Source: Gammaproteobacteria bacterium (GTDB taxonomy: Bacteria; Pseudomonadota; Gammaproteobacteria; HK1). Taken from it: a stretch of 37,342 nt of DNA. Numbering within the stretch: position 1 is the stretch's first letter; each line of letters begins with the position of its first letter. Below the pieces are notes generated by a model that had not been told where the DNA came from, searched no databases, and saw only the letters and a list, made by a program, of their open reading frames with translations. The DNA lies in NCBI GenBank assembly GCA_022824305.1, contig JAJEAD010000001.1:1-37342 (forward strand). The letters run 5' to 3'. Of this stretch, positions 1-8,145 are shown piece after piece. Made by a program: the position numbers and the translations under genes.

Positions 1-1
1 G

Positions 2-565
2 GTGGACGAGCAGGAGAGCAGGGTACTCGCACGGACGATCGTCCAGGACGCAAGGGTGGTCGCCGTCGATCAACGCTTGAACGGTGAAGAGGCCGAGGAT
101 TCCGAGCTGATGACCGCTACCCTGGAGGTCTCCGCTTCGGATGGGGACCGCCTGGTGCTGGCCGAGCATGAAGGCCGGATTTCGCTCGCCGTTCGGTCTC
201 TGGCCACGATGGAAGGAGTCCCTCCGGGCGAAGCGGTCGTGCTGCAGGACATGCTGCTGCCGCCGGAGCTCATTGCGCTCTCGGAAGAACGGCGTCGACG
301 CGAAGGCGAATTGAAGGACCTGGCGCTCCAGACCCAGCTCGCGGATTCGCGTGAGCTGCTTCACAACGCGAGCTCGGAGGAACGCCGGTGGCTGGAGCGC
401 GAGCAGGCCGCCCTGTCGCTGATGCTCCAGATCGCCGAATCGAAGGATCAGTTGCGGGGCGCGCGCAAGCGCGCCGGCACGACATCGGAAACGGTGCGGA
501 TCTATCGGGGTGTCGAGCCGGCGCAGGAAGTCGTGTTCGAGCATCCTCCCGGGACCCTCCCGTGA
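2..565 (+). CDS. Flp pilus assembly protein CpaB/RcpC, C-terminal part (5' end outside window)
   Basis: The reading frame is open from the window edge to a TGA at 563-565, so the gene begins upstream and the GTG at position 2 is probably an internal codon. What is visible resembles the RcpC half of CpaB. There is a stretch reading VVAVDQ, then TATLEVSA...RLVLAEHEGRISLAVRS (about residues 38-67), which matches the family's usual TVTLEV...LALAxxxGRLSLALR pattern. The end, SETVRIYRG...EVVFE, matches the usual terminal V-x-I-x-RG-x-x-x-E-x-x-x-F strand. Between them is a long charged helical insert (about residues 90-155, rich in Glu and Arg), which is more than the family usually has there. In the family the protein is periplasmic and helps assemble the tight-adherence (Tad/Flp) pilus. 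No other tad genes are visible in the window. Confidence 0.68.
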   Translation: MDEQESRVLARTIVQDARVVAVDQRLNGEEAEDSELMTATLEVSASDGDRLVLAEHEGRISLAVRSLATMEGVPPGEAVVLQDMLLPPELIALSEERRRREGELKDLALQTQLADSRELLHNASSEERRWLEREQAALSLMLQIAESKDQLRGARKRAGTTSETVRIYRGVEPAQEVVFEHPPGTLP

Positions 566-868
566 GGCGTGCCTTGGAGCAAGCGATCGCTTGCGAGGGG
601 GAGGCGGCATTACGGGGCTCTTCGTCCCCCGACCGCTGCGGACCACGGAGCCGCGGGGACGAGCGCTTTCGGCGCATTCGCTTTCGCTCGCGGCCGCCCT
701 GTAGTTCAATGGGTCCGGGGAATACGCGCGCCCATCGGGGACCCTTTCCGCAAGCCATGGTCCATGCCGTCCGGGCGGAGGAGCCCGGCGGCTCGAGGAA
801 TCCGAAACACGGGCTTGAAAGACTAGAACGAGGATAACCCGTCATGACCACATCCGGAGGGAAGGAAC
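566..868. other. Intergenic gap between cpaB-like gene and unknown gene
   Basis: About 300 bases without a convincing gene. The gap opens with a perfect 16-base palindrome (579-594) shortly after the CpaB-like stop, and is otherwise G+C-rich with no clear promoter hexamers. Just before the next gene there is a good ribosome binding site, GGAGGGAAGG at 857-866. Frames that cross the gap do not resemble any family and look like chance open frames in G+C-rich DNA. Confidence 0.5.
579..594. repeat. Perfect 16-bp palindrome
   Basis: GCAAGCGATCGCTTGC reads the same on both strands and lies 14 bases after the stop of the CpaB-like gene. It has no loop and no following T run, so it looks more like a dyad binding site than an intrinsic terminator. 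Its function is unknown. Confidence 0.6.
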
Positions 869-2602
869 ATGAGATCCGGTGAGCTGTTTACCCGTGCGGT
901 GACGGTGCTGCCAGACTCGGTGAAAGAACGACTGGACGCGGACGCACCGCTCGACTGGGCACTCCTCGAAGACGCGGCGACCGGAGCCGAGCTCGAAGAG
1001 GCGCTTCGGAAGCACCAGCGTCTGCCCGCCCCGATGGAAGCGCTCGTACGCCGCCTCATCCTGGATCTCGGCATCGTGCCCGCCGATCTGGCGAAGGGAG
1101 AGGACCGCGAAGGGACCTCGAGCGCGTGGATCGACTGGGTGACGCTCGAGGCCGAGGCGGGAAGCTACCAGCTCAGGAACGAGCGCAGCGGTCGGGTGCA
1201 TTGCGGCGTCCGTCCCGAGGCGCTCGCGGGCTATGCCACCCTGGGCCTGGAGCTTGCGGCCGCGATTCACGATGCAAGCGAGCGCTGGATGGATGCAGGC
1301 GCGCGCCACGAAGAGGCGGAGAGCGAAGGGACCACGCTCGCTCAGTGCGCCGTCCACATGCGCAGGTTTCTGGGTGGGCGCTCCGACGAGGCGCCGGAAG
1401 CGCACAGCGGCGCACGCTCGGCACGCATTCTGGAGCGGGCCTGGAACACCCAGAGCGCCGAGACTCGGGCCGCGCTGTCGGGGGTGCGGCTCAGCACCGC
1501 GCGAGGCGCCCGCGCGCCGAAGAGGAACTGGTACGCGCCGGAGATGGGACATCGCCTGAAGGCCTTCGACCCGGGCGAGATCCGGTGGCTCAGGGCGCTT
1601 GCCGAGCGCGCCGCGACGGGTCGCCTCGAGGAGGCGCCGGCGGCTGCCCCGAGCCTGGCGTCACTGGAGAACGCGGCGGAGACCGCAAGCGGGGCAACGC
1701 GTCCGGCACGCTCAGGCTCAGGCGGGAGAGGTTCGGGGCCGAGCGCCCTGGCGCTGGACTTCCGTTCCCGGAACCTGCTGCCGGAGGCCGAGGTGGCGGA
1801 GCTGGAACGCGTGGCCAATCATCTTCCCGGGGCGGTGCAGCGGCGGATGGGAGAGTCCTACGGGGCGGAGGTCGCCCGGGCGCTGGCTCGCTTTCAGAAT
1901 CCCCGGGAGATCGAGATCGTCCATGCGGAGATTGGTCAGGCGGCGTCGGGCGGTCACGAAGTGCGATGGCTCGAGGGGCTTGCCGCCGCGCTGCTGGAGG
2001 ATGCCGGTGCGCAGACTCAGGAAGGCCGGCGTACCGAGAGCGTGCGCCTCGGCCCGAGGCAGGAGCCCGACGGCGGGCACCGGGCTACCGAGATCGGGAC
2101 CGGGGCCTTCGGCAACCTCTCGCCGGTCGCCATGGTCGAGCAGATTCGACTCAGTCTCCTGTTCGCGCAGGATGCGTGGACGGGCCTGATGTCGTTGCGC
2201 AGCGCCGGAAAGGAAGGCGACTGGACCCTGAACGAGGCGGAAGCGGGCACCAACGAGCTCGCAGGGGGCGAACACGAGACGCTCGAGGCGGCACGCGAGA
2301 TCGGGCAGGTGCTGGAGCGCATTCAGCGCGCGTTCGGCGAGACGAACGGTGAGCGGGCGCCGACCGCGCTGGAACAGGCCACCATGGCGGCGGAGACGCT
2401 TCGCCGGGTGGGGCCGACGGTGCGTACTGCCGCGGGCTGGCCGGGCGGGGCCGACGCGCCGGAGGCGAGGAGTCCCGAGGACATCGCGCGCATCGCTTCC
2501 GTTGCGGAAGCGCTGCACGCCGAGATCCGCTCCATCGCCAATCGCCTCATCGCGGGCTGGATTGCCGAAGTCCAGGCCTACGGGGAAAGCCGAAGGGCGT
2601 AG
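869..2602 (+). CDS. Hypothetical protein, 577 residues, unrecognised
   Basis: I do not recognise this protein. The ATG at 869 is preceded by GGAGGGAAGG, an excellent ribosome binding site, and codon usage is strongly G+C-biased at third positions like its neighbours, so it is very likely a real gene. There is no signal peptide or membrane segment. It is rich in Ala, Glu and Arg and is mostly predicted-helical in character. Residues about 1-250 form one region, with several Trp residues around the WIDW (87-90) and NWYAPEMGHRL (220-230) stretches. A Ala/Ser/Gly-rich linker follows (about 257-292), then a second helical region (about 296-575). It lies between a pilus-assembly fragment and an exported TPR/SPOR protein, all on the same strand, so a cell-surface or pilus-related role is possible but unproven. 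Confidence 0.75.
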   Translation: MRSGELFTRAVTVLPDSVKERLDADAPLDWALLEDAATGAELEEALRKHQRLPAPMEALVRRLILDLGIVPADLAKGEDREGTSSAWIDWVTLEAEAGSYQLRNERSGRVHCGVRPEALAGYATLGLELAAAIHDASERWMDAGARHEEAESEGTTLAQCAVHMRRFLGGRSDEAPEAHSGARSARILERAWNTQSAETRAALSGVRLSTARGARAPKRNWYAPEMGHRLKAFDPGEIRWLRALAERAATGRLEEAPAAAPSLASLENAAETASGATRPARSGSGGRGSGPSALALDFRSRNLLPEAEVAELERVANHLPGAVQRRMGESYGAEVARALARFQNPREIEIVHAEIGQAASGGHEVRWLEGLAAALLEDAGAQTQEGRRTESVRLGPRQEPDGGHRATEIGTGAFGNLSPVAMVEQIRLSLLFAQDAWTGLMSLRSAGKEGDWTLNEAEAGTNELAGGEHETLEAAREIGQVLERIQRAFGETNGERAPTALEQATMAAETLRRVGPTVRTAAGWPGGADAPEARSPEDIARIASVAEALHAEIRSIANRLIAGWIAEVQAYGESRRA

Positions 2603-2720
2603 CGGGGCGAGGCTTGCCGGTGCCGGTACGACGAGGGCGCGAGGCGGAAAAGAGGTTCGGGCACGGAGCTCCGCAGCGGTGCTGCGCCCCGGCCGCCGCT
2701 GACGCGAAGGAAAAGGGAGC

Positions 2721-3710
2721 ATGAGACGGACGAAGCGGATCGCGCTTGGATGCGCCCTTCTCGCCGCCTTTCTTTGCGGCGCCACCGCGGCCGAAGAATA
2801 CGCCCTGGACCGGGCCCTCTCGCTCTTCGGCGAGGAGCGTCTGGCGGAAGCGAGACAGGCGCTCGAGCCCGTTCTCGAAAGGGACCCGGGGCACTCGCAG
2901 GCTCGCCTGCTGCTCGGCATCCTGGATGCGCGAACGGGCAGGGTGAGCGACGCCATCCGGACATTCGAGGGGTTGCTGCGGGATCATCCGGCGATGTTCG
3001 AGCCCTACAACAACCTCGCCGTGCTCTACGCGGTGCAGGGCCGGCTCGACGAGGCGCGCGAGACTCTGCTCGCCGCGCTCGAGCACCAGTCCGCCGCCGT
3101 CGTCTATGAGAACCTCGGCGACGTCTACTCCGATCTCGCCCGGCGCGCCTACTTGCGTGCCCGCTCGCTGGACGGTGGCAGTGGAGCTTCTTCGCAAGCG
3201 CCGGAGAGCGACACGACCGGCGCCGGGTCGCTGAGGACCGGGAGCTGCGCCCGGGCCGGCGGGTTCGAGAGCCTCGAGGCGGCGGCGGCCGCGGTCGAGT
3301 GGCTGCGGGACCGGGAGGTCGGGATCGCGGCGGTGCGTCTCGAGGAGAAGCGAAGCGTCGCGAGCTGGCGCGTCTTCCTGCCGCCCCTGGAGAGTCACGA
3401 GCGGGCGGCCGAGACGGTGCGCGACATTCAGGGCGCGGGCGTGCGCGATGTCGCGATCATCGGGGACGGAGACCTGAAGAACGGCGTGTCCTTCGGCGTG
3501 TATCAGGACGAGAAGAACATGCGCCGCCGACTCTCCGCGCTGGAAGCGCTCGGATATGCCGCCCGGTCGGTGCCGGTCGACGTGGAGAGCGCCGACGAAT
3601 ACGTGATCGAGCTCTCCGCTCCCGGTGATGCCGCGTCCGAGTGGAAGACGCACTTTCCGGATCACCCGATCCGGACGGCGGCGTGCAGCGAAGTCTCTCT
3701 GTCGCAGTGA
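2721..3710 (+). CDS. Exported TPR protein with SPOR-like C-terminal domain
   Basis: The first 23 or so residues are a signal peptide (MRRTKR, a hydrophobic core LGCALLAAFLCG, then ATAAEE), so the protein should be exported to the periplasm or outer membrane. Residues about 28-130 are tetratricopeptide-like helices: the LSLFGEERLAEARQALEP, ARLLLGILDARTGRVSDAI and NNLAVLYAVQGRLDEA stretches show the small/large residue pattern of TPR repeats. From about residue 175 there is a SPOR-like region, with a Cys-containing first strand (SCARAGGFESLEAA), a central WRVFLPPLES strand typical of SPOR domains, and a NGVSFGVYQDE strand. In the family SPOR domains bind denuded peptidoglycan glycan strands. 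It follows the unknown 577-residue gene by 118 bases with an AAGGAAAAGGGA ribosome binding site, and converges on the permease gene. Confidence 0.78.
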   Translation: MRRTKRIALGCALLAAFLCGATAAEEYALDRALSLFGEERLAEARQALEPVLERDPGHSQARLLLGILDARTGRVSDAIRTFEGLLRDHPAMFEPYNNLAVLYAVQGRLDEARETLLAALEHQSAAVVYENLGDVYSDLARRAYLRARSLDGGSGASSQAPESDTTGAGSLRTGSCARAGGFESLEAAAAAVEWLRDREVGIAAVRLEEKRSVASWRVFLPPLESHERAAETVRDIQGAGVRDVAIIGDGDLKNGVSFGVYQDEKNMRRRLSALEALGYAARSVPVDVESADEYVIELSAPGDAASEWKTHFPDHPIRTAACSEVSLSQ

Positions 3711-3799
3711 CGCGTCGGGCACGAGGCGGGTAGCGCGTACGGCCCGCTGGCGCGAGCGGACTGGCGTCCGCCCGCCGGAGTATCGGTGAGGTATTGCGC

Positions 3800-5524
3800 T
3801 CAGGGCAGGTCGACGCGGACCGTGACGATGTCAGTTCCGTGATACTGCTGATGGCGCACCGAGGAGGCGTAGTGGCGCAGCAGACGCAGGGAGAGCTCGT
3901 GCTCCGCCGGGTCGTCGGGATGGTGCTTGGAGAGCAGGACCATGACGTCCTCGAGGTTCTCCTTGCCCGAGGCGGCGACGAACTCGAGCTCGGCGTGCCG
4001 GTCGACCATCTTTGCCATGAGCATGAGCCGGCGTCCGCCGGCGCCGTCACCGTCCGTATCGCGCCGGCCGATCAGGCTCAGGAGCGCCTCCTCTCCCGCC
4101 GAGCAGATTCGGTCGACCGTGCCTTCGCTCCACCCTCGCCGGGAGGCGAAGTCCCGCAGAAAGGCGTCGATTTTCGGCAGGGCTTCGGTGTCGAGCGTGG
4201 TTTCGATTCGACGGCGCCGGGCGCTCGTCAACTCCATGAACAGGGTGAGGAGGACGGCGGTCAGGCCGCCGCTGGTCATGCCGTTGCCGAGCAGGGTGCC
4301 CCACCACTCGCCGAGACGGTCCGCGAATATCGCCTGGTGCTGAAACCCGGTGCCGATCCAGAAGGACAGGCCCACGATGAGCGCCTTGCGGTAGTCCACC
4401 CCGTCGTGCACCACCATTCGCATTCCGAGAACGAAGAGCAGGGCGAGGAGCACCGTGATGTAGGCGGCCACCACCGGCCCCGGGATCGCGAGCAGCATCG
4501 CCGCCACCTTGGGCAGGAAGGCCGCCGCGACGAAGAGGACGCCGATCCACACGCCCACCCGCCGCGCCGCGACGCCGGTGAGCTCGGCGATGGCGACGCT
4601 CGTCGAGTAGGTGGTGTTCGGCACGGTTCCCGCGAGTCCGGAGAGCAGGTTACCCATCCCGTCCGCGGCGACCGCGCCCTGCACCACGCGAAAGTCGGTG
4701 GCTCGCGGCTTGCGCCAGGCCACCTTCTGGATCGCCATGGAATCGCCGACCGTCTCGATCGCGCCCACCAGCGTCACGAAGACGAAGGCGGGAAGGAGGG
4801 CCCAGAACGCGGGGCCGAAGCCGAGGTCCAGGCCGGGCCATCCGCCCGAGGGGACGCCGATCCAGTCCGCGTCGATGACGCTCTGCATGTCGTAGAGACC
4901 GAAGAACGCCGAGACCACGCAGCCCGCCACGAGGCCCAGCACCGGCACCCAGAGTCGCAGGATTCCGGAGGCGCGCAGGGTCACGACGGCGATGACGAGC
5001 ATGGTCGCCGCCGCGCTGACGGGCGCCGCCGCCGGCGCCGTTCCCTCCGGCACGTCTACGAGCGTGTCGAAGACGATCGGCATCACCGTGACCGCGATCA
5101 GCATGACCACCGTTCCCGCCACGGTCGGAGTGATGATGCGCCGCAGCCACGAGAGCCGCGCGGAGAGGGCGAACTGGAAGAGAGCCGAGATGGTGACCAG
5201 GGTCGCCAGCAACGCAGGTCCGCCGGTCACCAGAGCGGTTACGCACACCGCGATGAAGGCGCCGGAGGTTCCCATGAGCATGGGATAGCCGGCGCCCACG
5301 CGCCCGAAACGCACCGCCTGCATCACCGTGGTCACGCCGCACACCAGGAGGGCCGCGAACACCGCCCAGGTCAGGTAGGGCTCGCCCTGTCCCGCTACCC
5401 GGATGACGATGACCGGAGTGAGCACGACGCCGGCAATGCACAGGGCCGACTGCTGGAAACCCAGGCCGAAGGCGAGCAGTGGAGGGGGGCGCTCATGGGG
5501 CTCGTAACGAACTGGCGACGACAT
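3800..5524 (-). CDS. NCS2-family nucleobase permease with fused C-terminal HATPase/anti-sigma-like domain
   Basis: Residues 1-430 form a hydrophobic transporter of the nucleobase:cation symporter-2 (xanthine/uracil permease) family. Family signatures seen are GAIETVGDSMAIQKV (about 254-268), which holds the conserved Glu of the substrate site, and VPNTTYSTSVAIAELTGVAAR (about 301-321), the NAT signature region. About twelve to fourteen membrane segments are apparent. The start is placed at the ATG at 5524 because AGAGAGG lies just upstream; a longer in-frame extension to 5647 has a non-hydrophobic, Arg-rich sequence and is less likely. The protein does not stop after the transporter. Residues about 447-574 are soluble and resemble a degenerate GHKL/RsbW-type fold, with an N-box-like helix around SAGEEALLSLI (475-485) and a final LRLLRHYASSV...IVTVRVDL segment. 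The gene is divergent from the GcvT-like gene, and nothing here fixes the substrate. Confidence 0.85.
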   Translation of the reverse strand: MSSPVRYEPHERPPPLLAFGLGFQQSALCIAGVVLTPVIVIRVAGQGEPYLTWAVFAALLVCGVTTVMQAVRFGRVGAGYPMLMGTSGAFIAVCVTALVTGGPALLATLVTISALFQFALSARLSWLRRIITPTVAGTVVMLIAVTVMPIVFDTLVDVPEGTAPAAAPVSAAATMLVIAVVTLRASGILRLWVPVLGLVAGCVVSAFFGLYDMQSVIDADWIGVPSGGWPGLDLGFGPAFWALLPAFVFVTLVGAIETVGDSMAIQKVAWRKPRATDFRVVQGAVAADGMGNLLSGLAGTVPNTTYSTSVAIAELTGVAARRVGVWIGVLFVAAAFLPKVAAMLLAIPGPVVAAYITVLLALLFVLGMRMVVHDGVDYRKALIVGLSFWIGTGFQHQAIFADRLGEWWGTLLGNGMTSGGLTAVLLTLFMELTSARRRRIETTLDTEALPKIDAFLRDFASRRGWSEGTVDRICSAGEEALLSLIGRRDTDGDGAGGRRLMLMAKMVDRHAELEFVAASGKENLEDVMVLLSKHHPDDPAEHELSLRLLRHYASSVRHQQYHGTDIVTVRVDLP

Positions 5525-5784
5525 CTCGACCTCTCTTGATTGCCGATCCTGCGCGGGAATGTAGACATTCGGGCGCCGGGGCACAAAGCACAGCCGTTCG
5601 CCGGCGGCGGGTGCACCGCATCGGGGCCCCGATCGAGCCGCTACCATGGCATCTCGACGCCCGAAGCTCCCGAAAACCGGTGAGGTTTTGCGGCCAGCGT
5701 GTCGATCGCCCCGGAAGAATGCTCTACCTTCCCCGCCGCCCCTTTGCGCGCGGCCCCTTCTATCCTCGTTCCGAGAACTTACCT

Positions 5785-6972
5785 GTGTTTCGAGAATCGG
5801 TAACCCAGCGCTTTGCCTTCGCCTCCCACGTCGGAGTCCCGCCCTATCTCGATACCGGAATCCGGATGAAAGGCGGGCTCAAGCGTACCGCCTTCGCTCC
5901 CTTCCTCGAGAGATTCGTGAGCGAGTACAAGCTGCACAACACCTATCTCAAGCCCGATCAGTTCACGGATCCCCTGGAAGAGTACCGGGCGTTGCGCGAG
6001 GCGGCGGGGCTCTGGGACGTCACCGGGGAAGAGCCGGTGGAGATCCGCGGACCCGAGGCCGCGGCCTTCGTGGACGAGCTCGTGCCGCGCGACCTGAGCC
6101 GCCTCGGGGACGGGCGCTGCGTCTTCACCGTCATGTGCTACGACTACGGCGGAATCGTGGAGGACGCGGTTCTCATCCGTTTCGACTCCGAGAAGTTCTG
6201 GTGGGTGGGCGGCCCCGGAGCGAGCGAGCAGTGGATCTACGGCCACTCCATCGGCCGGGAGGTCGAGGTGGAGAGCCATCTCGACCGCATTCACGTGGCC
6301 AGCATCCAGGGCCCGTGCTCGCGGCGAATACTCCAGTCGGTCTGCCGTGCCGACCTGGGGCGCCTGTCCTACTTCGGCATGGTGGAAGCGGAGGTATGCG
6401 GGATCCCCGTCGTCGTCTCCCGCACGGGGTTCAGCGCGGAGCTCGGCTACGACATCTATGTCCCGGTGGCAGAGGGCGTGGCCTTCTTCGAAGGCCTGTG
6501 GGAGGCGGGCCGCGGATCGGGCATGCAGCTCTGCGGCAGCCGGGCTCTCAACATCCGGCGCATGGAGGCCGGAATCCTGAACGTCGGCCAGGACTTCGAC
6601 TGGACCTGCAACCCCTACGAGGTCGGGCTCGGGTGGATGGTGAATCTGGAGAAGCCCTTCTTCCACGGCCGGAGTGCCCTGGCCCGCATCGCTTCGGAGG
6701 GGCCGGCACGGCGCATCGCCGGGTTCGAGGTCGAGCACGATCGCGCCGTGGCGCACGGCAGCCCGGTCCTGCGCGCGAACGAGCCGGTTGGCGTGGTGTC
6801 GAGCGCGGTGCTGTCGCCCGCGCTCGGCAAGAGCATCGGCATGGGCCTTCTGCGAGGGGACTGCGCGAGGCCCCACACCGAGCTGGTGATCGAAGACCCG
6901 GGCGGATCGCTCGCCGCCCGGGTGGTGCCCCTGCCCTTCCTCGACCCGGAAAAGAGACTCGCGAGAGGCTGA
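5785..6972 (+). CDS. GcvT-like aminomethyltransferase/folate-dependent demethylase family protein
   Basis: Belongs to the GcvT/DmdA/YgfZ superfamily, which moves a one-carbon or methyl group from a substrate to tetrahydrofolate. Features seen are EEYRALREAAGLWDVTGEEPVEIRGPEAAAFVD, the usual opening of the folate-binding domain; CVFTVMCYDYGGIVEDAVL, matching the family's y-t-x-x-c-n-x-x-GGi-x-dD core; SRTGFSAELGYDIYVP, the conserved R-x-G-[FY]-[TS]-GE-x-G-[FY]-E region; and the C-terminal barrel. The start is uncertain. The GTG at 5785 is chosen because the residues after it (QRFAFASHVGVPPYLDTG) look like the N-terminus of related proteins; the ATG at 5866 gives a 368-residue protein. It is followed after five bases by the short-chain dehydrogenase, so the two probably form an operon. 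The substrate is unknown; a methylated amine, betaine or sulfonium compound is a family-based guess. Confidence 0.85.
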   Translation: MFRESVTQRFAFASHVGVPPYLDTGIRMKGGLKRTAFAPFLERFVSEYKLHNTYLKPDQFTDPLEEYRALREAAGLWDVTGEEPVEIRGPEAAAFVDELVPRDLSRLGDGRCVFTVMCYDYGGIVEDAVLIRFDSEKFWWVGGPGASEQWIYGHSIGREVEVESHLDRIHVASIQGPCSRRILQSVCRADLGRLSYFGMVEAEVCGIPVVVSRTGFSAELGYDIYVPVAEGVAFFEGLWEAGRGSGMQLCGSRALNIRRMEAGILNVGQDFDWTCNPYEVGLGWMVNLEKPFFHGRSALARIASEGPARRIAGFEVEHDRAVAHGSPVLRANEPVGVVSSAVLSPALGKSIGMGLLRGDCARPHTELVIEDPGGSLAARVVPLPFLDPEKRLARG

Positions 6973-6977
6973 TTGCG

Positions 6978-7757
6978 ATGAACAGATTCGAAGGCAAGGT
7001 GGCGCTCGTCACCGGCGGTGGCGGCGGGATGGGGGCGGCGACCGTGATGCGCCTTGCGGAGGAGGGCGCATCGGTTTTCGCCTTCGACCGCGACCTCGAC
7101 GCGCTCGATGAGGTCGTGGCGCGCGCGCGCGGGGGGGGTCTCGACGTGCGCGCCGTTCACGGGGACGCGAGCGAAGAGTCCGCGCTGGAAGGCGCCTACC
7201 AGAGAGTGGACCGGGAGGTCGGGGCCCTGCACGTCGCGGTGAACGTGGCCGGCGGCAGCGTCGCCGGCTACGTGTCGGATCTCGCGTGGTCGGAGTGGGA
7301 GCGCCTCTTCGCGTGGAACCTGCGTTCGACGGTGCGAAGCTGCCGCCTCGCGGTCGCGCGCATGCGGCGCGGCGGGGGCGGCAGCATCGTCAACATGTCC
7401 TCGATATCGGGGCTGCGCGGCGACCCGGGATGGGCCGCGTACAACACCGTGAAGGCGGCCATCATCAACCTGACGGAATGCCTCGCCTGGGAAGTGGGCG
7501 GCGACGGGATCCGGGTCAACGCGGTCTGCCCGGGTCCGATTGCCTCCCCGCGGATGGTCGATTCGCTTCCCGAGGGCTCGGACTTCGTTTCCGCCTACGA
7601 CGAGGCGGTCGCGATCGGGCGCATGGGAAGGCCGGAGGAAGTCGCGGCCGCGATTGCGTTCCTTGCATCTTCGGACGCCTCCTTCGTGAGCGGAGCGCAC
7701 CTGGTGGTGGACGGCGGCCTCACCGCGCGTACCGGCCAGCCCATCGTCCCGCCCTGA
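6978..7757 (+). CDS. Short-chain dehydrogenase/reductase (classical SDR)
   Basis: A 259-residue NAD(P)-dependent oxidoreductase of the classical SDR family. The nucleotide-binding motif TGGGGGMG is at residues 12-19, the acidic residue after the second strand (FDRD, about 36-39) suggests NAD rather than NADP, and NVAGG at 89-93 replaces the usual NNAG. The catalytic tetrad is complete: Asn114, Ser142, Tyr155 and Lys159 (YNTVK). The C-terminus has the usual PGPI and YVSG/FVSGAHLVVDGG patterns. The ATG at 6978 lies five bases after the GcvT-like stop, which suggests translational coupling and a shared pathway. The substrate cannot be told from the sequence. Confidence 0.92.
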   Translation: MNRFEGKVALVTGGGGGMGAATVMRLAEEGASVFAFDRDLDALDEVVARARGGGLDVRAVHGDASEESALEGAYQRVDREVGALHVAVNVAGGSVAGYVSDLAWSEWERLFAWNLRSTVRSCRLAVARMRRGGGGSIVNMSSISGLRGDPGWAAYNTVKAAIINLTECLAWEVGGDGIRVNAVCPGPIASPRMVDSLPEGSDFVSAYDEAVAIGRMGRPEEVAAAIAFLASSDASFVSGAHLVVDGGLTARTGQPIVPP

Positions 7758-7880
7758 CCCGTATCTTCGTCCGGAATCCCCGCCACAAGTTCGGCAAGGA
7801 CGCCGCGTGTCCGGCCTGGATACTCAACCAGCGCGGCGTCCGCTACCGCATCCCGGATCCGGCCGAGCCGCAATCGGTGG

Positions 7881-8141
7881 GCGCGCCACGATCTCCGGCC
7901 CCGCGACGCCAAGCCGCTCAAGGGACTGGGCTCGGGTGTCCTGGAGGTCGTGACCCGCTACGACAGCGACACCTTCCGGGCCGTCTACACGGTCCGGTTC
8001 GAGACCGCCATCCATGTCCTTCACGCCTTTCAGAAGAAGGCCAGACGGGGCATCGCGACGCCAACGCAGGAGCTCGACCTGGTCCGCCGCCGATTGCGGG
8101 CCGCCGAGCAGCACTACCGTGACACGAATCGTGGAGACTGA
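7881..8141 (+). pseudogene. Phage Gp49/HigB-like toxin, 5'-truncated
   Basis: Translation of the frame ending at the TGA at 8139-8141 gives DAKPLKGLGSGVLEVV, then DTFRAVYTVRF and VLHAFQKKARRGIATPTQELDLVRRRL. These are the characteristic central and C-terminal parts of the phage-derived Gp49-like (HigB/RelE superfamily) toxins, which are mRNA interferases of about 110 residues. The N-terminal part, expected to begin about 35 residues earlier, cannot be found in frame upstream, and no ATG opens this frame. A GTG at 7950 would give only a 63-residue product without the first strands. It ends four bases before the antitoxin gene, the normal toxin-then-antitoxin order. Probably an inactivated toxin whose antitoxin persists. 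Confidence 0.65.
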
Positions 8142-8145
8142 CGCC

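Noticed and set aside
3794..5539. A 581-codon plus-strand frame rich in His, Asp, Arg and Gln
   Set aside because: It is the antisense shadow of the NCS2 permease; its composition reflects the reverse complement of hydrophobic codons.
7758..7880. Possible N-terminus of the Gp49/HigB-like toxin in a shifted frame
   Set aside because: One frame gives a faint likeness to the family's AIG helix, but there is no start codon and no convincing match, so I did not extend the remnant.
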